From the NCBI GenBank assembly GCA_002633115.1, contig NWBJ01000001.1, positions 1 through 64,000 on the forward strand: a stretch of DNA of 64,000 nt. Direction: 5' to 3'. This document shows positions 59,711 through 64,000 of the stretch, piece after piece (position 1 is the stretch's first letter; each line of letters begins with the position of its first letter). The notes beneath the pieces were generated by a model, which was given only the letters and a program-made list of their open reading frames with translations, was not told the DNA's origin and searched no databases. The position numbers and the translations under genes are program-made. The stretch comes from Muribaculaceae bacterium Zag1 (GTDB lineage: Bacteria; Bacteroidota; Bacteroidia; Bacteroidales; Muribaculaceae).

Positions 59711-59772
59711 ATCATCTGATTTGAGATGGCGAAGAATTTTATTTTTGGGAAAAATGGTAACAAATTTGTCAA
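59711..59772 (+). repeat. 62-bp direct repeat, copy 2, in promoter of AbiEi-like gene
   Basis: 59/62 identical to 49988-50049. Confidence 0.9.
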
Positions 59773-59827
59773 AAATTTTGTTTTATGACAAAAATGTACT
59801 ACTTTTGTAGCCAATATTGGATTATCG

Positions 59828-60565
59828 ATGGTTCGTAAAAACGACATATTATTATACGCCAACAACAATGTCCAATTCTCATATCGAGATCTTTACTCCT
59901 ATTTTGATTCGCAGGGCATTGAATACCAGCGCAGCTCCATCCTGACACGCCTAAAACGGCTTGTATGCGATGGAGTCCTCAAACGCGTTGGTACGGGCGT
60001 CTTATCCCTTGCCGACACCGTCTTGCCATCTTTCCAACCCGTCTTTACCACCGAGATGGAACAAATAGAGAAACTGCTCCATCATGCCTTTCCTCTGCTC
60101 GATATTTGCATCTGGCACATCGACGACATCAAGAGCATGTCCCATTACTTTGTAAATCTGGATATAATTTATATTGAAACTGAGCGTGACTCAGTAGAGA
60201 GCGTATTCAATTTTCTAAATGAGTGCATCACAGATAGGAAGGTGTTTATCTCCCCATCAAAAGAAGATTACCAGCATTACATCATTGGCGAACCGTCAAT
60301 CGTGGTCCGTCCTCTGATGAGCCAAGCACCAGTGAAAAAGTACGGAGACAAAAGCTTGCGCTCAAGCCTTGAAAAGTTGTTGGTTGAGGCTGTTTGCGAT
60401 GATGATTTTGAGGTTTGGCACGGATACCAGGCCTTGCGCCTCTACGACACCGCAATGGATCGCTATTCCGTCAATTTACCCCGCCTTATGAGATACGCCT
60501 CCCGGCGCAACCGTAAAGAAGAAATTTCAAAAATAATAGAAAACCGTCACAATATATACCAATGA
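59828..60565 (+). CDS. AbiEi-like antitoxin (DUF6577-like)
   Basis: winged-helix N-terminus, ILTRLKRLVCDGVLKRVGTGVLSL; overlaps the nucleotidyltransferase gene by 4 bp. Confidence 0.75.
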   Translation: MVRKNDILLYANNNVQFSYRDLYSYFDSQGIEYQRSSILTRLKRLVCDGVLKRVGTGVLSLADTVLPSFQPVFTTEMEQIEKLLHHAFPLLDICIWHIDDIKSMSHYFVNLDIIYIETERDSVESVFNFLNECITDRKVFISPSKEDYQHYIIGEPSIVVRPLMSQAPVKKYGDKSLRSSLEKLLVEAVCDDDFEVWHGYQALRLYDTAMDRYSVNLPRLMRYASRRNRKEEISKIIENRHNIYQ

Positions 60566-61626
60566 TTAAACCAGAGAGCCGATCTATAGAATGGATTGAG
60601 CATCTACGCACCATTCACCCTCACATCGACAAACAGTTGATTGAAAAGACTATTCGGGCATTCTCCCTCCTGGAAGCCCTCGCCATGACTGATTTACCCT
60701 TCTGCTTTAAGGGGGGCTCATGTACCATGCTCCACATGGGCACTACCCAAAGACTCAGCACTGATATAGATATTATTTGCCCTCCCGGTACCGATATAGA
60801 AAGCCGAATCGGCCAGTACGCCTCAGAGTACGGCTTCTATGATGTACAGTTAGTTGACCGCAAGTCAAAACACAACGTGCCCAAAACTCACGCCAAATAT
60901 TTCTATGAGGTGACATATCAAACACGAGCCTCCACCGACAAAGTGCTACTGGATGTGCTGTTCGAGGATCTCCACTACAAAAAGACTGTATACAAACCCA
61001 TCACCAGCCCATTCCTTTTGGAGCATGGGGAGAAAAAGAATGTGAGAGTTCCAGCCGTGGAGGATATTCTGGGAGATAAGCTCACTGCTTTTGCTCCCCA
61101 CACTACAGGAATCCCATTCTTCAAAATCCAATCATCGGCATTTGTGGAGATTGTTAAGCAAATGTTTGACATTGCTTCGCTGTTCGATTTAGCGGAGGAC
61201 TGGGACACTGTGGGTGAAACTTTCCGAAAATTCGCCATCATCGAACTCGGTTATCGCAATTTGGAGCAAACTACCTTTGCCCAAATATTAGAGGATGTGA
61301 TAGCCACTGCTGAATGCATAGCAATGAAAGGCCAGAAGAACCCAGAGGAGTTTGCATATCTCATGGAGGGAATCCGAGGTTTGGGCCATTTTGTTATATC
61401 CGGAAAATATACTTTGGATAGAGCAATCAAGGATGCCGGAAAAGCAGCCTACATAGCAGCTTCGCTCATGCATAACTCTATTCCTAATAGAAGATTTGTC
61501 GAAGTTAACCCTGATGAACTTAACAACCTGAACATCGGAAACTGTTTAAGTTCCAAACTAAACAAACTGAAGAAAAACAATCCAGAAGCCTTCTTCTATT
61601 GGTCATGTGTCGACCAACTTCTATAA
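60562..61626 (+). CDS. AbiEii-type nucleotidyltransferase toxin
   Basis: FCFKGGSCTMLHMGTTQRLSTDIDIICPPG GG...DID motif. Confidence 0.85.
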   Translation: MIKPESRSIEWIEHLRTIHPHIDKQLIEKTIRAFSLLEALAMTDLPFCFKGGSCTMLHMGTTQRLSTDIDIICPPGTDIESRIGQYASEYGFYDVQLVDRKSKHNVPKTHAKYFYEVTYQTRASTDKVLLDVLFEDLHYKKTVYKPITSPFLLEHGEKKNVRVPAVEDILGDKLTAFAPHTTGIPFFKIQSSAFVEIVKQMFDIASLFDLAEDWDTVGETFRKFAIIELGYRNLEQTTFAQILEDVIATAECIAMKGQKNPEEFAYLMEGIRGLGHFVISGKYTLDRAIKDAGKAAYIAASLMHNSIPNRRFVEVNPDELNNLNIGNCLSSKLNKLKKNNPEAFFYWSCVDQLL

Positions 61627-61629
61627 AGG

Positions 61630-61685
61630 AAAAAGGTAACAAAATTGTCAAATATTTAAATATTTGACAATTTTGTTACCTTTTT
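61630..61685. repeat. 56-bp perfect palindrome carrying operator-like GGTAACAAAATTGTCAAAT
   Basis: AAAAAGGTAACAAAATTGTCAAATATTT|AAATATTTGACAATTTTGTTACCTTTTT. Confidence 0.95.
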
Positions 61686-61738
61686 AATATTAAGAGGGAT
61701 TCTAATCACCAGCGGAGCCTATGGCCTAAGGGAGATTA

Positions 61739-61767
61739 AGGACGCTGAGTAAGCGCCCTGGAATTTT
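61739..61767. repeat. 29-bp direct repeat, right copy
   Basis: aggacgctgagtaagcgccctggaatttt identical to 59583-59611. Confidence 0.95.
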
Positions 61768-61795
61768 GTTTTGAATATTAATTGTGCATAAAAAT

Positions 61796-61826
61796 TTTGT
61801 GGAATAAAAAAATTCCCTTAAATTTG
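61796..61826 (+). promoter_or_regulatory. Bacteroidetes promoter TTTG-N19-TAAATTTG
   Basis: exact match to the primary sigma (ABfr) consensus spacing. Confidence 0.7.
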
Positions 61827-61888
61827 CCGTAGATTCCAACCGTATTAGCAGAGGCTGGGCGGGAGGGATTTAGACATAATAGAAAAAG

Positions 61889-62131
61889 CGTTTACTGACG
61901 CTATGTTTTGACTGTTTGAAACTTCGCAACTTTCACCACCTAGATCAAAACAAGCGCAACGGTAGATGTCCTAGGGATATGTCAACCCCGGTGTTGAGCC
62001 TTTGCGAGAAGGCTCGACATTGCCGCACATATCTTGCGTGGGCTTCTGCGTTGCTCGGCTATCTAGGTAAGGCAATGCGAAGGCCTCAAACAGTGGAGCG
62101 AGCAACAGGTAACAGCGACCCACGCTTTTTT
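61889..62131 (+). ncRNA. rod-shaped structured RNA, candidate 6S RNA
   Basis: six nested helices (see findings), central asymmetric bubble, ACGCTTTTTTT 3' end. Confidence 0.6.
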
Positions 62132-62184
62132 TCGTATCCACATGTAAACTGCCTCCCGGGGACGCTGGGCAGACAAAACAATAA

Positions 62185-62817
62185 ATGAACCGCATCATTA
62201 CCGCATTCTTTGCATTGCTGCTTCTAATCGGAGGCAGCTCATGCACTCATCGCTTGACTGATTTTACAATCATCTCTACGCGCAACGTCCCCCTTGGTGC
62301 CCATGCTGCAACTATCCAAAAAGCTGATGTCCGAGTAAAGGGTAAGGACACTGCTCACATGATCTTATTCCTACCGTTGGGAACTCCTAACATGAAAGAA
62401 GCCATAGACAAGGCAATGGACAAATATCCAGGAGCTATAGGTCTGGCTGACGGCGTAGTAAAAAGCAAATTCTGGAGCTGCTTCTTCTACGGCCAAAGCA
62501 GTTACATCGTAGAGGGAACTCCTCTCTATGAGGGAGATATCGATCACAATTCCCTCCAAAACCATGGACAGAACCAACCGATGCAGCAGAATACATATCA
62601 AACTCCAGCTCAACTGCCTGCTTCTAATCAGTATTCCCCACAGCAATCTCAATCAGATAATTTTACTATGCTGTTCTTCCATGAGGTGAAGAAGGGCGAC
62701 ACCTTGGGATCGGTAGCCGATACTTACGGCGTATCTGTAAAGGACATTATACTTTGGAATCAGCTTTCAAGCCAAGAGCTTGTACCTGGGTCAAAATTGA
62801 GAATTCTGGTGAGATAA
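62185..62817 (+). CDS. lipoprotein with C-terminal LysM domain
   Basis: GGSSCTH lipobox; VKKGDTLGSVADTYGVSVKDIILWNQLSSQELVPGSKLRI. Confidence 0.85.
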   Translation: MNRIITAFFALLLLIGGSSCTHRLTDFTIISTRNVPLGAHAATIQKADVRVKGKDTAHMILFLPLGTPNMKEAIDKAMDKYPGAIGLADGVVKSKFWSCFFYGQSSYIVEGTPLYEGDIDHNSLQNHGQNQPMQQNTYQTPAQLPASNQYSPQQSQSDNFTMLFFHEVKKGDTLGSVADTYGVSVKDIILWNQLSSQELVPGSKLRILVR

Positions 62818-62871
62818 CAAGAATTTCATTCCTTTTTGACAGGAAGGTTTGAATTTATCTAAATGAGGTGA

Positions 62872-62948
62872 CCAAGCATAATATTCCGCTTGCGATTCCC
62901 TAATGCTTTAAGTAACGAGCAAAGCATAGCGGAATATTATTGCCTGGT
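62872..62948. other. long stem-loop between lipoprotein genes
   Basis: AATATTCCGCT...ATGCTTT-loop-AAAGCATAGCGGAATATT. Confidence 0.6.
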
Positions 62949-63020
62949 TGTATTACCCTTTCATTATTTCTGTACATAAATTCTTCTGAATTATTGAATA
63001 ATTTCTACTCCTTGCCCCTT

Positions 63021-64000
63021 ATGAATAAGGCCCTAATACTCCTTATTGTATTTTTACATACTGCGTTACCTATCTTGGCCGACAAGAAGATGTCGACCAA
63101 GGACTTGTGGCGCGAGATACAGCAGAGCGAGGAATATATCTACGGCGTGGGGCAAGGAAGCACTATTAAGGATGCGAGCCAAATGGCGCTCGAGGAATTG
63201 GTGGCCTCCATCTCGACCAACGTAGAATCGAACTACAACTACCGCATAGCCAGCACCGACGGTGGGATCGAAGGCCCCACCTCGTCGGTCGACATCAACA
63301 GCATGGTCAAAACCTACTCGCGCATGACCCTCAGCAACACCAAGCAGCTCGTCCTGTCAGCCGAAAAAGACAAGATGCAGACCGTGGTGAGGTACATGAC
63401 TCGCGCCGACCTGCAAGAGATGTTCCGCAAGCGCGGCGAAAAGGTCAAGGAGTATGTAAAGATCGCGCGCCGCGCAGCCAAGAATGGCCAGGTCGACCGC
63501 GCCCTACGCAACTACTACTGGGCTTTGGCCCTCTTGGTCAGCTATCCCGATGGGAGCCAATTGCAAATCGATGATGACGATTTCAACTTGCAATACGCCC
63601 ACACCTGGATACCCACGCAGATGAAGGAGATATTCAAGCGTATCTCCCTCACCCCTGGCACACTGACCGAAGACACAGACCTTGGCGAAAAAATTCTGCC
63701 CATCACTGTCACCTATCAAGGCTCGCCGACGGATGAGATAACATTCTCATGCACAGATGGCAACATAGCCGAGGTTGGCCCCTTCACCCCTCGCGATGGC
63801 AAAGCCACGCTGTATCTGCCCATTGAGACACAGGAGAAGAAACTTATTGCCAACATCAGCTATTCCGGCAAGGCTGAATCAGCCATCGACCCCGAGCTCG
63901 CCGATGTGATAGATGCCGCTCAATTCTTGAAATTCAAGGAAGCAGAGCTGCCCCTGGGGCGCGCTATCGTTTCAGCCACTACAGCAAAGCAGCCAGTAAA
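63021..64000 (+). CDS. LPP20-like periplasmic/OM protein, truncated at right edge (not in ORF track)
   Basis: open frame MNKALILLIVFLHTALPILADKKMSTKDLWREIQQSEEYIYGVGQGSTIKDASQMALEELVASIS... to end of window. Confidence 0.75.
   Translation, partial: MNKALILLIVFLHTALPILADKKMSTKDLWREIQQSEEYIYGVGQGSTIKDASQMALEELVASISTNVESNYNYRIASTDGGIEGPTSSVDINSMVKTYSRMTLSNTKQLVLSAEKDKMQTVVRYMTRADLQEMFRKRGEKVKEYVKIARRAAKNGQVDRALRNYYWALALLVSYPDGSQLQIDDDDFNLQYAHTWIPTQMKEIFKRISLTPGTLTEDTDLGEKILPITVTYQGSPTDEITFSCTDGNIAEVGPFTPRDGKATLYLPIETQEKKLIANISYSGKAESAIDPELADVIDAAQFLKFKEAELPLGRAIVSATTAKQPV

Noticed and set aside
61916-62246. ORFs 61916-62188 (+) and 61971-62246 (-)
   Set aside because: They overlap the nested-helix RNA and have no recognisable protein features.
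1-64000. CRISPR array
   Set aside because: No regularly spaced direct repeats with unique spacers seen; the tandem repeats present are contiguous or too few.
1-64000. tRNA, rRNA genes or prophage structural genes
   Set aside because: None recognised by reading; a tRNAscan/Infernal run would be needed to exclude tRNAs formally.

Overview
Bacteroidales-type chromosomal window (Muribaculaceae/Prevotellaceae-like gene content; taxonomy inferred only from protein families and TTTG-N19-TAnnTTTG promoters). 0-8 kb is a defence/toxin-antitoxin (TA) archipelago: an edge-truncated ZorA-like MotA/TolQ protein, a decayed GNAT TA, a DUF4160/DUF2442 pair, a small TA pair with an unrecognised toxin, and an AbiEi/AbiEii module with a frameshifted toxin. 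8-30 kb holds GH99-like, GH5-like and GH29 glycosidases, a Cu/Zn permease facing an HMA-AraC regulator, a cobalamin-riboswitch operon (DASS transporter, MetE-like protein without zinc ligands, porin), a hybrid two-component system, an IS1380 element and Dus. 30-36 kb is an RND efflux operon. 36-40 kb is a scrap-yard of ATPase/Fic/IS fragments. 40-50 kb is core (Rel, PgpH-like HD hydrolase, glycogen metabolism). 50-59.5 kb is a DUF6562/GLUG surface-lipoprotein cluster with an OmpA-like DUF3575 protein. 59.6-61.8 kb is a second AbiE-type TA, followed by a rod-shaped ncRNA (6S-like) and lipoproteins. The most notable pattern: TA islets are bracketed by exact or near-exact direct repeats (27 bp, 29 bp, ~115 bp), and each AbiEi-like gene carries reiterated operator-like repeats, two of which recur downstream of the toxin or far away beside the surface-protein cluster. 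All family calls are from reading the sequence; no database search was run.
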